Positions 1-13,000 of a stretch of DNA of 64,000 bases are shown here, one piece after another. The number at the start of each line of letters is the position of its first letter. Within the stretch, counting starts at the first letter, position 1. Below the pieces are notes generated by a model. The model was not told the DNA's origin. It did no database searches and saw only the letters and a program-made list of their open reading frames with translations. The translations under genes were made by a program, and so were the position numbers. The DNA comes from Trebouxia sp. TZW2008 (lineage: Eukaryota; Chlorophyta; Trebouxiophyceae; Trebouxiales; Trebouxiaceae), in contig BDIU01000395.1 in NCBI GenBank assembly GCA_002118135.1, positions 19,601 through 83,600 of the forward strand. Reading direction: 5' to 3'.

Positions 1-1045
1 AAGGTGACCGGCTACCCCTAACAAAGCTCTCCCTTGTCAACTTTAAAAAAGACTCCTGCCACAACATTTTGCTCCATGACGAGCCAGCTACATTTGGAGT
101 GCTGACCCTGACCAGATGTGCTGTGCACAGTGACACAGCATGGCACTTCCTTAATTGGTCACATGTACGCAAATGACTGCTTGCAGTCATGCATGAATTG
201 TCCAGACATGGGAAGCCTTGGGAAGACAGCCTTGACAAGAACAAGTTGGCATGAGGTATCAAGTGCAGGCCAACCAGCAGTTCAGTGCCTGCAAGCGCAG
301 ATCTGCACTATGTGCCAAAGCTCCTTGCTGTGCATATGCTGTTCTGTGCTCGCAAGACTTGCTAGAAAGAGCTACTACATTTGGGCATGCTGACTTCCTT
401 GCAGTCCCAGCCCGATGAGCCGATCTTGAGTTTGCAATACAGGCTGCTACAGCAGAAATCCTTTCCTAGAAAGCAGCTTGTGTTTTGACCTTGTGCTTGT
501 GATCAAACAGTGCTGGGGACGCAACTCTTCTCGAAGTGGCCACCATAGTGATACAAGACATACATGGCTGATTGGCACACTCTCATCCGCAGCATGCATC
601 GGTTGACACTCTGCCGCAATCTTACAGGCCGTCAAAGCAGGCACCGAAGACTCTGTTGCACCGGCTGAACGACGACTGCCAAAGTCCTTTGACAGCATCT
701 ACATACTTGTCAAGCGCTCTCCTGAACACGGCTGCAGTTTGTGAAAGAGCTGAGCGGCAGTGCTTACCCCCTTGGTGCAAAGAGAACTTGCCTTCACCTA
801 CCTTTCTGGAGGTAGTCATCGCCCGGACGGTTTGAACTTTGAGCGTGGTCGTCAGCAGCAAGCTCTGCCGACGCGCACCCGCAGCACTCAGCTGCGACGC
901 CCAGCAAACAACACCTTGACTCGAGGCGACATCGGGGCGAGTCACCAGCAGCTTGGCCCTTAGCAGCTTGCGATCTGCTTGTCGACCTCAGCACAGAATG
1001 CTTGTCCGCGCTTCCGCGAACCTGCGTGCTCCGCCTTGAAATGGA
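1..1045. other. Upstream region without a recognised gene
   Basis: No open frame here shows a family signature or a convincing codon pattern. The stretch just before 1046 probably holds the promoter and 5' UTR of the large + strand gene; an upstream untranslated exon cannot be excluded. Confidence 0.4.
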
Positions 1046-4000
1046 ATGATCCAGGCTGGCATGGCGCTGCTCGGTCAGGCTGCGTATAACATCGCGCAGA
1101 ACATCGCTCAGGACCCACAGCACGCAGCACAGGTTGCACAGGCAAGGCAGCAGCATGCAGCTCAGCTTGCAAAAGCACAATTGCAAGCGCAGGCCCATGC
1201 TGCTGCGGTCAAAGCAAAAGCTGCGGCTAAACAAGCTGCGGCTGCTCAAGAAGAAGCCGAGGGTGCTGAGAATTTGGTGACAGGAGCTGCGGTATGACTC
1301 GGTGCTGTGTGCTGTGCTGTGCTATGTGACGGGCACCTCTGAACATCCAATTCACCTTGGAACCTGTGATCTGTCTTTTGCTGAGCACCCACAAAAAGCT
1401 ATAGACAGCGACAGGGCACACTGATTGTGCTAGCCATTGCAGGGGCGAGATGAAGAGGATTCAGAACTGTATTCAAACTACAAACCTGCTTGGAAGGTGG
1501 ATGGGCGACCCCACCCTGATCCAATTGTTGAAACGGCGTCACTAGCTGGCGTCACTCCGCCAGAGCCCAAGTACCAGCACCACCTCCAGGTCTGTACTTA
1601 CGAGAGTGTGACAAGGGCGGCAAATAAATTTTGCCCTGGACCTGCAGTTCCTCTACCCAATTTTTTTGGCAGACACAAGCAGCCATAGACACCTTGCCAT
1701 CAGACTGAACAGAGCTTTGGTAACTGCAGGATTGTGTTGCTGCTGGGCAACTGTCCAATGCTCAGCTGGAGGCTGTGGTATACGCTTTCATGCGGTTTGA
1801 CAAGAATCTGCAGAATGGTAAGCCATTTCCGTTTGTTCTGCATGTCCTGGGCTGCCCTTTTAGACTCCAACTGTGACGCCTCATGCCGCTGACTTTCTTT
1901 CCTTTGTTTTGCATGGATGCTGTCCGTCCAGATCAGCCTTCACCTGGCAGCTGGACCACCCTGTGCATCATGAGTATCTGCTGTACATGCAACACGCATG
2001 GCTCAATCTGCTTGCTTCTAGATAAGCCACCCTTGCACTGGATGGCAAATGTGCTGCTGCCAACACCTGCCAAGAGAGTGTGCATTGTTTGGCATTTGTG
2101 CAATTGTGTGCAGGTTCCAAAGCAGGTTTCTTTCTGGGTGATGGGGCTGGAGTGGGTAAAGGCAGACAAATAGCAGCCATGATTAAGGAAGATCATGCCA
2201 GGGGTGGCACACGTGTCCTGTGGCTCTCAGTGTCTAATGATCTGCGCTTTGACGCTGAGAGGGACCTAGCAGATGTTGGTGCAAGGAACATCCCTGTGTT
2301 CCCAAAGGTGCTGCCATGTTGCATCTCCTGCATTGCAGATGTGTCATGCTGGTGTGTTCTGCGTGCTGACCACAGGCATTTGTGCATGCATTCTGCAGAC
2401 TCGGCTTGTTTGCTGAATGTCGTGGCTGCCGGGGATTCATGCTGACATCCAATCAACTTCAGTTGCACATCGGCATCAGAAGTTATGCTCCCAAGCAATT
2501 GAGCAGGTTGTAAGGCTTTGCCCATGCACATTGCAGGGAAGTTCAGGGCTACCAAAGGGCCGCATAGACAAGCACCACAAGCATGGCGTCATGTTCATCA
2601 CCTACAGCTTGCTCATAGCTTCCTTGAAGAAGACACTGAAGACAGTCGATGAGCAGAACGTGGACCCAAGCGACACAGCTCAGGGTAGTTTGCCAGACCC
2701 TAAGGATCTGGGTGTAGTCCCAGGCACTAGGCTGTTCCATGTGGTTGAATGGCTGGCTGGGCGTGACGGCAAAGGCAATTGCTTGATCATCCTGGATGAG
2801 TGCCACAAAGCCAAGAATCTGATAGCAAAAGAAGGTGAGCTCAGATACTGGGATTTCGTTTACACAGCTAATTTCTTTACAGCAGACCCCATTATGGCAG
2901 GCAAGCGATGGCAAAGGCACAAAGGTGCTGTTGCCCTATGGTTCTTATGCATACCTGGCACAACAACAGATGTAAGCAATGGGTGTGGCTGATGCCTGTT
3001 AGCAAAAGCAGGTAAGCTCAGAATTGGCCTTCTGTGTGCACAGCTGAGTCCTTGACAGAAATCCCTGCACTGACAGGCAATTGATGGCACAGATTTAATG
3101 TTTGATCAATGTTGTGATACGTACATCACACAGAGCACATGTGACCTATGGGTGTAGCCAAGGCCCAAGGCCTCTTTGTCTATTGTGTCGTGTTTCAAGG
3201 TGTGTTTCATATATTCTCTGTGGGTTGCAGGCAGTGCAACTTAAACTGGAAAGGCTGTTGGCGCTCTTCAGGATCTTCTGCCAAATGCCAAAGTGCTGTA
3301 CAGCAGTGCTACTGGTGCTTCACAACCCAACAATTTAGTGTACATGTACAGGCTGGATGCTTCGACTGAGTTATTTGAAGACACTTCTCTGTGGTTTGCA
3401 GGTGGTGCGACTCAAACTGGAAAGGCTGTTGGCGCTCTTCAGGATCTTCTGCCAAATGCCAGAGTGCTGTACAGCAGTGCTACTGGTGCTTCGGAACCCA
3501 ACAATCTAGGGTATATGTACAGGCTGGGTGCTTCTGGGTTCAACCATATGAAGGACATGATTGATACCCTCAACAGGTAGTAAAAGTTCCGACCTCTTGT
3601 ACAGTACTATGTCTGTATTATAGTTCTCTGTCTGAAGAGGATATCTGACTAAATACCAATATTTATCTCATCTCTTCATCTATTTGCATCAAATGTCTAT
3701 TCAAGAAAATATCTTTGTAAACAGCAAGTCAGTCCATTCTTGTCGTAGTGATACTGCAGCCAGGAATTGAACCGTGCATCTGACTGCAGTGGCCCTATGG
3801 TGTAAGAGCAGTCTGCATTGTGAGAAGCGCAGCCATTGCATCAAGAAACCACTGTGAAGGCTCACAGTGCATCTAAATGCCCGAAAGCCATCTGGACTGT
3901 GCTCTTGATCACCCTGTTTGAGGATATGTCTGTGTTGGGCCACGCACACACCTAGCACATATGCTGGAAAGTTTAATCAATTATTGTCATTATTATCACC

Positions 4001-7000
4001 CTGTTTGTGTTCAGGTCTGGTCTAGGGGCTCTGGAGCTGTTTGCAATGGGTCTCAAAGCAACAGGCAGCTACCTGAGCAGGACTCTATCATATGATGGCG
4101 CTGAGTTCAGCATAGCTAGGGTGCAAGTCGACCCTGTCTTTGGGTAAGGGCTTGACCCCTAGCTGCCAGTCACAATCAATGCAGAGCATGACTGCAGGGA
4201 ATGGTCACTTATTGAGCACCTGATCTCTGCGTTCCGTCCATTGACTATGGCTCAGCAGGCCTCTGTCACATGATGCCGCGGAGTTCAGCACAGCTAGGGT
4301 GCAAGTCGACTCTGTGTTTGGGTAAGGCTTGGGTACCAACTGCCAGTACACACTCTATGCATTGCATGCCTGTCATGATTTGTGAGCCCCAGCAGGACTT
4401 TGTCATATGATGGCACTGAGTTCAGCATGGCTAGGGTGCAAGTTGACCCTGTCTCTGAGTAAGAGCTTGACAGTCACAACTAGTGCAAAGCATGACTGTC
4501 GTGAATGTTTCGTCATCGAGCACCCGGGTTCTGCATTCCATCCACTGACTATAGATTAGCAGGAGTTTAGTATAGCCAGGTGCAAGTCGACCCTGTCTTT
4601 GGGGTAGGGCTTCACCACCACCTGCCAATTTCCTGTACAGAATGCGTGCCTGTGATGGTTCATGAGCTTGAGCAAACTTGCTGTAAACAACAATGGTGCT
4701 GCAAGAGTGCATCAATCTGTCATGACCTTACACATACATGCTGTACAACACATACAGTTGCTTCTTTGGCTTTGTTGCTGTGCTTGCAGCTTCAAAAGCT
4801 GTCAAGGACCATAGTTTGGCTCACTGGCGCTGACATTCTGCTTGTGCTGGCAATGTGATGTATGGCAGAAGTCTGCTGACCTCAAGCACAGCGAGCTGAC
4901 AATCCGTGATGCTATGCTATATGCATGCGGTGCACAAGTGAAAACGCTTCTTTGAACGCGTCATTGGGCAATCCCAGCTTGGCAGATGCAAAGAGACAAA
5001 GTCAGAACAAATTGGCGCTGACATGTTGCTGATGCTGACAGGGTGATGTATGACAGATCAACAGATTTCTGGCAGATGCTGTTTCACATCTGCTCTGGGC
5101 TGAGTATTCGCAACAAGCATTTCTGGTCTCAATTTTTTGGTGCTCAGATGCGCTTCTACAGACAGATGCTCATGGCCTCCAAGGTAGCTTCACCAACATT
5201 TTGTTATGTTGGTTGTTACAGCTGACCTTTCACCTCCAATGGCCATGTGATAGCTGCTTGTCACTGTGCTGGTAGTAGATCACACTCTTTGGCACAAGTA
5301 CTACAAATGCAACCTATGGATTGTGACAGACTAAACAGCGTTCATTTGTTGCGCTGATGATGCATCAGTTTGAAGATGTCTGATGGCTGAAGAAGCAGTG
5401 ATTGCATGTATACGTGCTGTAAGGACTATCAAAGTCTGCCTTGCAAGTCTTGACGCAATGTAAGGGTTTGCTGCATGGGCAGGTGCGGGACTGTACCAAG
5501 CTGGCTAATGAAGCAGTGGCAGCAGGCATGTGCCGCGTGATCAACTTGCAAAAATTGTTTCTTTTTTCCCAGATCAATTGAATTGCAGGACGCAAATTTG
5601 ACATCTTGCGCTGGTGGAATGATTTGGCATGATTTGGTCGGTGAGAGATTGTGCCAAGCTGGCGAATGAAGCAGTGGCAGCAGGCATGTGCTGTGTCACG
5701 GGCTGGCAAAGCTCGCTTCCTTTCTGAATCAGCAAATTTGCAAATTTGCATTGTAAACTGCAAGGATTTGGTATGCTTTGGTAGGTGAGGGAATGTGCCA
5801 AGCTGGCGAATGAAGCAGTGGCAGCAGGCATGTGCTGTGTCATCGGCTTGCCAAGATTGTTTCCTTTTTCACAAGTTAGTCTGCAGAGTCTGACATGTTG
5901 CACTATTACGCTGATTTGGTCTGTTTTGGTAGGTGCGTGAATGTGCCAAGCTGGCTAATGAAGCAGTGGCAGCAGGCATGTGCTGTGTCATCGGCTTGCA
6001 AAGCACTGGTGAAGCCAACACAAACCAGGCCCGTGACGAAGAAGGAGACAGCATGGACGACTTTGTATCGGCCCCAAAAGCAATTCTTCAGCTGTTCCTC
6101 ACCAGACATTTTCCCACTGATGACTGTGAGCTGATGCCTCACGAGTTGGATCTGCTTCAGCATCAGGTCATCGGCTCCAGCTTTGCTCATCCAAAGCACT
6201 TTGCATGTGTGAACCCTGTTCCTCGCAAGATGGTTGCCCACTGACAACTGTGAGCTGATGCCTCACGAGCTGGATCTGTTGTAGCATCAGGTGATTGTTT
6301 CCAGCTTTCCTAACCCAAAACACTTTGCATTTGTGCAATCCTGTTCCGCACTAGACACTTTCCAACTGACATATGTGAGCTAATGCCTCATAAGTTGGAT
6401 CTATTGCAGCAACAAGTGATTGCTTGCAGCTTTCCTAACCCAAAACACTTTGCATTTGTGCAATCCTGTTCCGCACTAGACACTTTCCAACTGACATGTG
6501 TGAGCTGATGCCTCATAAATTGGATCTATTGCAGCAACAGCAACAAGTGATTGCTTGCAGCTTTCCTGACCCAAAACACTTCAAATTTGTGCAATCCTGG
6601 TTCTCTCCAGACACTGTCCAACTGACGATTGTGAGCTGATGCCTTATGAGCTGGAATTGCTTCAGCGTCAGGTGCTTGCAGCTGAGTCATACGCCAACGT
6701 ATCTCCATGTGTTGCATAAGAGATCATCTATCAATGACTACAACTCTGATTGGATGGCTATTCTGGTACAATCGGGATAAATCCCCAAAAAAGGCAATGC
6801 CTGCTTGCTTTTCAGCTGGACAGTGTCGTTGGCAGCTGTCCTATCAGCTCTGAGCTTGGGCTGCGTCAACGTGCCTTGCCTATTGTGTGACACAAGACGT
6901 GTTCTACGCACTGTTGTATGATTGCGTGTATGCCCTGTCATTTGGATATTGGTATGCCCTTGAGCTTGGGTCTGCTTTGCTTATGCGCACCAATGCAGCT

Positions 7001-10000
7001 GGTCCATGTCCCCAAGTCATATTTGGCCTTGAAATTGCAGTTCTGGCCTTGCACTACAGGTGAGCCAAGCAGTCAATGCCTGGAGAAACCTGCCAAGCTC
7101 AGCTGAAGCAGCGCAAGCAGCAGACGGGGCAACCAGGCCTTCTCAAGACATCAGGTCAACTGTTGGCTTGACAGGAGTGACCACAGTCAGTTCACCAGCA
7201 GCACAAGCGCGTGGTGCACCCGCTGCAGCGTCTGGTTCCAGACCTGTGGCACCAAATTCTGCTGCTGCAGCTGATAGCGACTCTGATGATGGCTTAGAGC
7301 TTGTGGGAGAGCAGAGTCTGGATGAAGTCTTAGAGGTCAGTTTAGCTGGAAGAATTCTGATGAAGGTTTTCTTGCCATCTCAATAGTCTTTACATGTCTT
7401 ATCATTGTTCAAAAGGTTTCTGTATCATCCATTCTCTGAGAATGCAGTGGCTGATGTCGCTCTGTAGTCTACAGTCAGATGTCAGCATGCATGTGCACCT
7501 GCAACTTCCTGCAGCCTTCTAATTTGTTTTGCCATGGCATTACGCACATGCCACGTGCCGCTGTCATGCTCAGCAGCAGAGTGACGTTGTCTGATGCTGA
7601 TGCTGATGCTGATGCTGTTTCCAGCCTCACCTTAGCTGTAATCGATGTCAAACAAAAGCGCTGGCGCACCTGCTGTCACTGTGTCACACAGGAGCGGCGT
7701 CTACAAGCCGAACGCACTGGGCGCATGATAGACCTTACTATGGATGTCAGTCCCACAGGGGTGGCTGCAACAGCTGCTAAGCTTGAAGCGAAACAACAGG
7801 AACAAGTGTCACACATGCTTTGACTGAGCTCATACATGCTGGACCCGGGTCACATGCTCTGACTCTGATCTCACGTCTGCTGTCAATGCCGTCATGCAGG
7901 AGCGAAGCTTGCAAGCTGAGCAAACTGGGCGCATAATAGACCTGACTATGGATGTCAGTCCCAGAGTGGTGGCTGAAAGAGCGGCCAAGCTGTAGGCAGA
8001 ACAGCAGCAGCAGACGTCACTTATTCTGTGACTGAGCTCACACTTGCTGTGAATGGGCCCAAATGCGCCATCAGTGATCTCACAGCTGCTGGCGTTGATG
8101 TCACACAGGAGCGGCGGCTGCAAGCTGAGCGCACTGGGTGCATGATAGACCTCACAATGGATGTAAGCCCCACAGTGGTGGCTCAAACGGCTGCTAAGCT
8201 TGAAGCAGAACAGCAGGAACGAGATGCTGCAGAGTTCCAAAAGGAGTTAGAAGAAACTCTCAAGCCATATGAGCAGCGTGTGGTAAGCATTTCTTCAACA
8301 GCTGCAAGCAGCAGCAATGCCTATTATAGCTGAAAAGTGGATTGTCCAATGCCTACCAAACGATGAAGAAAAAGCTAAAATAGCTGGAACTTGGCTAAGA
8401 AAAAGCAAAACCAAAGAGGGACATCAGTCTTTACATGCTCTTTCCAGCCCTTGAGGCTGATGTTGTGTGTCAGACAGTGGCTAATGCAGGTGCAGGCCTG
8501 CTGCCATACCTAAATCAGTTTGCTGGTTGCAAACATGCTGTCACCTCAGACCCACTTGGGTCATGTGCAGTTCAACAATTGCTTCACTCCAAGCATACGG
8601 TTTGAACAAGTCAATCAGGCTTAATGCCTAATTGTAAAACATTAAGTCAGATGCACATGCGCTGACTGCATGCACATGTACTGACTGCATGCACAGTCAA
8701 AACAAGCTAAACAGGCTCTGCGCTTTTTTGCAAGACTCAAATGCGTGCGCACTGCATGCACAAACAGAGGAGTTGTCAACAGGCTTGACGATTCCTTTTT
8801 AATGGCAGGCTGACATTGAGGAGGACTTGGAGCGAGCTCACGCCACCCTGGCAAAAGAGCTGGAAGGCAGTGTGTCTCCTCCTGAGTCAGCACATGGCAA
8901 AGCCGGCAAGGGTGCCAGCACATCAGATCCTGCTGCTGGTCCAAGCAACTCCGGTAAGGCTGCTGTTACTGCTTCAATCATGATGCGCACCCTGGCAAAG
9001 ACCTGGAAGGCAGTGTGTCTCCTCCTGATGCTGCACAAGTCAAAGCCGGCAAGGGTGCCAGCACCTCAGGGACAGAAGCTACTGCTGGGCCAAGCACTTC
9101 TGGTGAGAACGCCTCTGACGCTGCTGAATACACAGGAAGCACAGCCACGTGCCACAACCCACAAGCACTTTGGTGAGAACGCCTCTGATGCTGCTGTACA
9201 CACATGAAGCACAGCTGTGCGCCACAACCCACAAGCACGTCCGGTGAGGACGCCTCTGACGCTGCTGCATACACATGAAGCATAGCCATGTTCCACAACC
9301 CACAAGCACTTCTAGTGAAAACGCCTCTGACGCTGCTGAATACACATGAAGCACAGCCACGTGCCACAACCCACAAGCACTTTGGTGAGAACGCCTCTGA
9401 TGCTGCTGTACGCACATGAAGGACAGCTGTGTGCCACAACCCACAAGCACGTCCGGTGAGAACGCCTCTGACGCTGCTGCATACACATGAAGCACAGCCA
9501 TGTGCCACATCCCATCTAATGTTGGCTGGTTTTCACCTGTAGCATGTTGTTTTGGTGAGTCTGCGCGCGCTAATGCCAGTTCTGTTGGAGAAGAGCTGTG
9601 CCCACAATGCTTTGCAAATGTGTGCCTGCATGGCCAAATTGGCTTGTACCCTGCACCATTCTCAAACACTGTGTGCACCAATCCTGTCAGGTTATGTTGA
9701 ATGCAACTGTCCTGAGTACAGGATCTTGACAGGTTCTTCTTCTGTACAGTCAATCATGCTGTTGGCATCCTCCATGCAACTTAAACTGTCCTGACTGCAC
9801 CACAACTCAACTCTTGGTAACAAAGTCCGCCTAGCAAACACATTCATGTAAGCATGAATGCAGGAGCCAAACCAGGCAGCAACTGCAGGTATACCCACAA
9901 ACTCAAACTGCAGCCTGCAGCCAAGATTGGTCGCTTAGTGGGACAGGGCTCTTCACCCATGCTGGACACAGCCATGGACATGCTTTCCCTGTCTGCAGTC

Positions 10001-13000
10001 AATGATGTTTACAGCGTCCCCTATGCATATCCTCACTATTCTGATTGTTGGAGTCATAACAGGCAGCAAGCGCAGATTCCATATGAGGCCAAACTTCAGC
10101 CTGCAGCCAAGAAGGGTCGCCTAGTGAAGCAGAGTTCTTCAACCATCAAGGACACAACCATGAGCACAGCCTCAGATGACTATCCTGCCAGTGATGTTGA
10201 CAGCGTCCCCTCTGCAGGAAAATCAGCATACTGATCTTGTGCAGGAGCTGTGACAGGCAGCAAGCGCAGGTCCTCACAGGAGCGCAACTTGCAGCCTGCA
10301 TCCAACAAAGGCTGCCTAGTCAAGCAGAGTTTCTCCATTTTCATTTATGCTGTCAGCGTCTCCTATGCATAACTGCACTATCCTGGTTGCAGGGGCTGTA
10401 ATAGGCAGCAAGCGTAGGTCGCCACATGAACCCAAACTGCAACCTGCAGCCAAGAAGGCTCGTTTAGTCAAGCAAAGCTCTTCACCCATCAAGGACACAG
10501 CCATGAACGCAGCCTCAGAGGATGATTCTGCTGATGATGTTGTCAGCCCAGTCAAAAGAGGCAGGAAACGCCTTGTTGACAGTGATGATGACGATGAGGA
10601 CTTTCAGCCAGGTCAATATGCATTGATTCGTTCATGCATCCAGTCAGTCAGTCAGTCGGTCGGTCAGTCAGTCAGTCGGTCAGTCAGTCAGTCAGTCATG
10701 CTTTCAAATATGGTAGTCTGGTGTGCTGCATCTTGAATTGGTCATGACGTTTGCTGCATCCTCCACCACAAAGTCGCCAGTGATGGTCTTGAGAGAAGAC
10801 ACAGCCTGTGAGTCGTGCAACGGCGCCAATGATGCAGATAACATGCTGTTGTGCGGCAAGTGCAACAGAGAATACCATATACACTGCCTGACTCCCAAAC
10901 TTCCAGCCATTCCGGAAGGGGATTGCTTCCGTCAGAGATGCACTGCTACTCATGTTGTGTGCTTCCTGTGATGCAGACTCCGCAATCAAGTCACCAGTGA
11001 TGGTTTTGACAGAAGACACAGCCTGCAAGTCATGCAACAGCGCCAATGATGCAGATAGCATGCTGCTGTGCGACAAGTGCAACAGAGGATATCATATACA
11101 CTGCCTGACTCCCAAGCCGCCAGCCATTCCTGAAGGGGAGTGGTTCTGCCAGAGATGTCAGGCTAAGAGGGCAGAGGCGAAAGGCAAGAGCAGTGTTGGC
11201 ACAGGGAAGAAGAGCACAGTGGTTGTGGACAGTGACTCAGATGCAGAAGAGTTCCAAGCCCCACCTAGCAAGCCTGCTGGCAGGATGACAGCCAGACAAG
11301 GGGCAATCCTTGGTAAGAATGCAAGTGCTGCTGGTGCCAAATGAACAAGGAAAAGAAAAGGGCACTCTATGCGGCCAACATCGCAAGAGAGAACTTTGTG
11401 AGAATATGCAGCGTGTGAACACAGTCATTGCACCAGCAATCATGAATTTGGCTGACTACAGGTAGTTCAGCGCCTTCCTATGCCTCACGAGTGTGTGTGC
11501 TTTCATCACCTTGTTAGCTGCACTACGTTAAGTGCCTTCTAGATGTGGGCTTCGTCTGCTGTGTGTCCCGATATGACATGATCCCTGGGGCAGGACGGCA
11601 AGTGCTCGTCTGTTTGAGCATGTCTGTGACAACACAGCAAGTGCTTGTCTGTCTGAGGACAAGTGCGGGTCTATCTGAGGGTGTGTGTGTGCCTGCAGAT
11701 GCCTTTGCAAGGCAGAGTGCTCTGTCTAGCAATTCCAGCGTACGCAGACTTGCAGCTGAAAGGAAGGTGAGTGCGTGCGAAGCAATGCTGGAGAGGGCCA
11801 AAGAGGACTTAGAAACAGCCAGAACAAGGGCTCAGCAGCCCAAGCGTGATCTTGTCAAGGTAAGTTGCTGCAAAGGACACTCCAGGCATCACTCATGCAT
11901 CATACCACTGTTTGTACATTGCATCAAAGTCCCTTGTTGCTGTTATGATGTCTTCCATGTCTCTCTTTGAAATCACGTGTACTCTTGAAACGCTTGTGAA
12001 CCCGTACGCAAGCGTGAGGCCTTTCCATGCATAGAGTGGCGGTCTGATTGCAGGAGCTCATCAGTAGTAGTGTGTATCTATACATGTTCAAGCTTGTGTT
12101 CATGCTTGGTTGGGCGGCTGCCTACCTGTCTGTTGCTCTGTCTCTCTGATGGGTGTCTTGTGTGCCAGCTGTACCAGCAAAATGTGCACTCATAGTGATT
12201 CATGTGTGCGAGTTCTCCTCGGCTCACTTTACTGCATGTCATGTGCTGTACTTGGTTGCCTTGTCACATGCTTTCAGGCAAGGCTTCAATGACAGTTTTG
12301 CCTGTTATGCTGCAGGCCACGCGCTCTAACAAGGCTGCTTCGAGCTCACTGCCAGCCATCACTCCCAGTGCGTCTGGAGTGCGTGTGAAGCCAGAGCCTG
12401 GCACTGCAGCAGCAGCAGCAAGCAGTTCAGGGGCCAAGCAAAAGGAGCCTAGCAGCAAGGCTAAGCGTACTGGTGGTGGGCGTGATGGCTATGCTGTCAA
12501 ACAAACTGTACTCGATGATGACTGGGAGGACGAGTTTGAAGAGGAAGCAGATGACGACCTCAGTGAGTTTTCTGCCTTTGCTGAATTCTCTGTGTTATTA
12601 TTGATGTTTGCTGCTGACTGTATTCTTGGGAAGATGAGCTCAAAGTGCACATAGACGACGTCAGTGGGTGTTCTGTCTTTGGTAAACTTGTGAGCAGCGC
12701 CTTGTTGTAATGGTCAACCTTATGGATTGTTTGCTGTCTTCCATATATTTTTTGCTGTCAATTGACTGTCTGGGAAGATCGACTTTAAGAGGAAGCAGCT
12801 GATGACTTGAGTGAGTGCTTTGCCTTTGCTGGAGTTCTGAGTAGCGCTTTGAAGTTGCAGCCGCAATGATTAGGGTTCATGTTGCATACTGTTTGGCGTG
12901 ATCTGTTTGTTTGGTAAGATGAGCCTTCTAAGGATGCAGATGATCTAAGTGGATTGTCTTCCTTCTCAAACTGAATAACATATGTGAAGAAGACAGCATC

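Noticed and set aside
3720..3830. tRNA gene or tRNA-derived head (GGTTCAATTCC on minus)
   Set aside because: No A box at the right distance, the T-arm does not pair well, and no acceptor stem could be drawn.
9079..9753. 224-codon minus-strand frame with [15 protein letters not shown] repeats
   Set aside because: It is the antisense reading of the 71-bp array, whose period near 71 leaves several frames open.
10632..10698. CRISPR-like array
   Set aside because: It is a simple CAGT microsatellite without spacers, in a eukaryotic gene.
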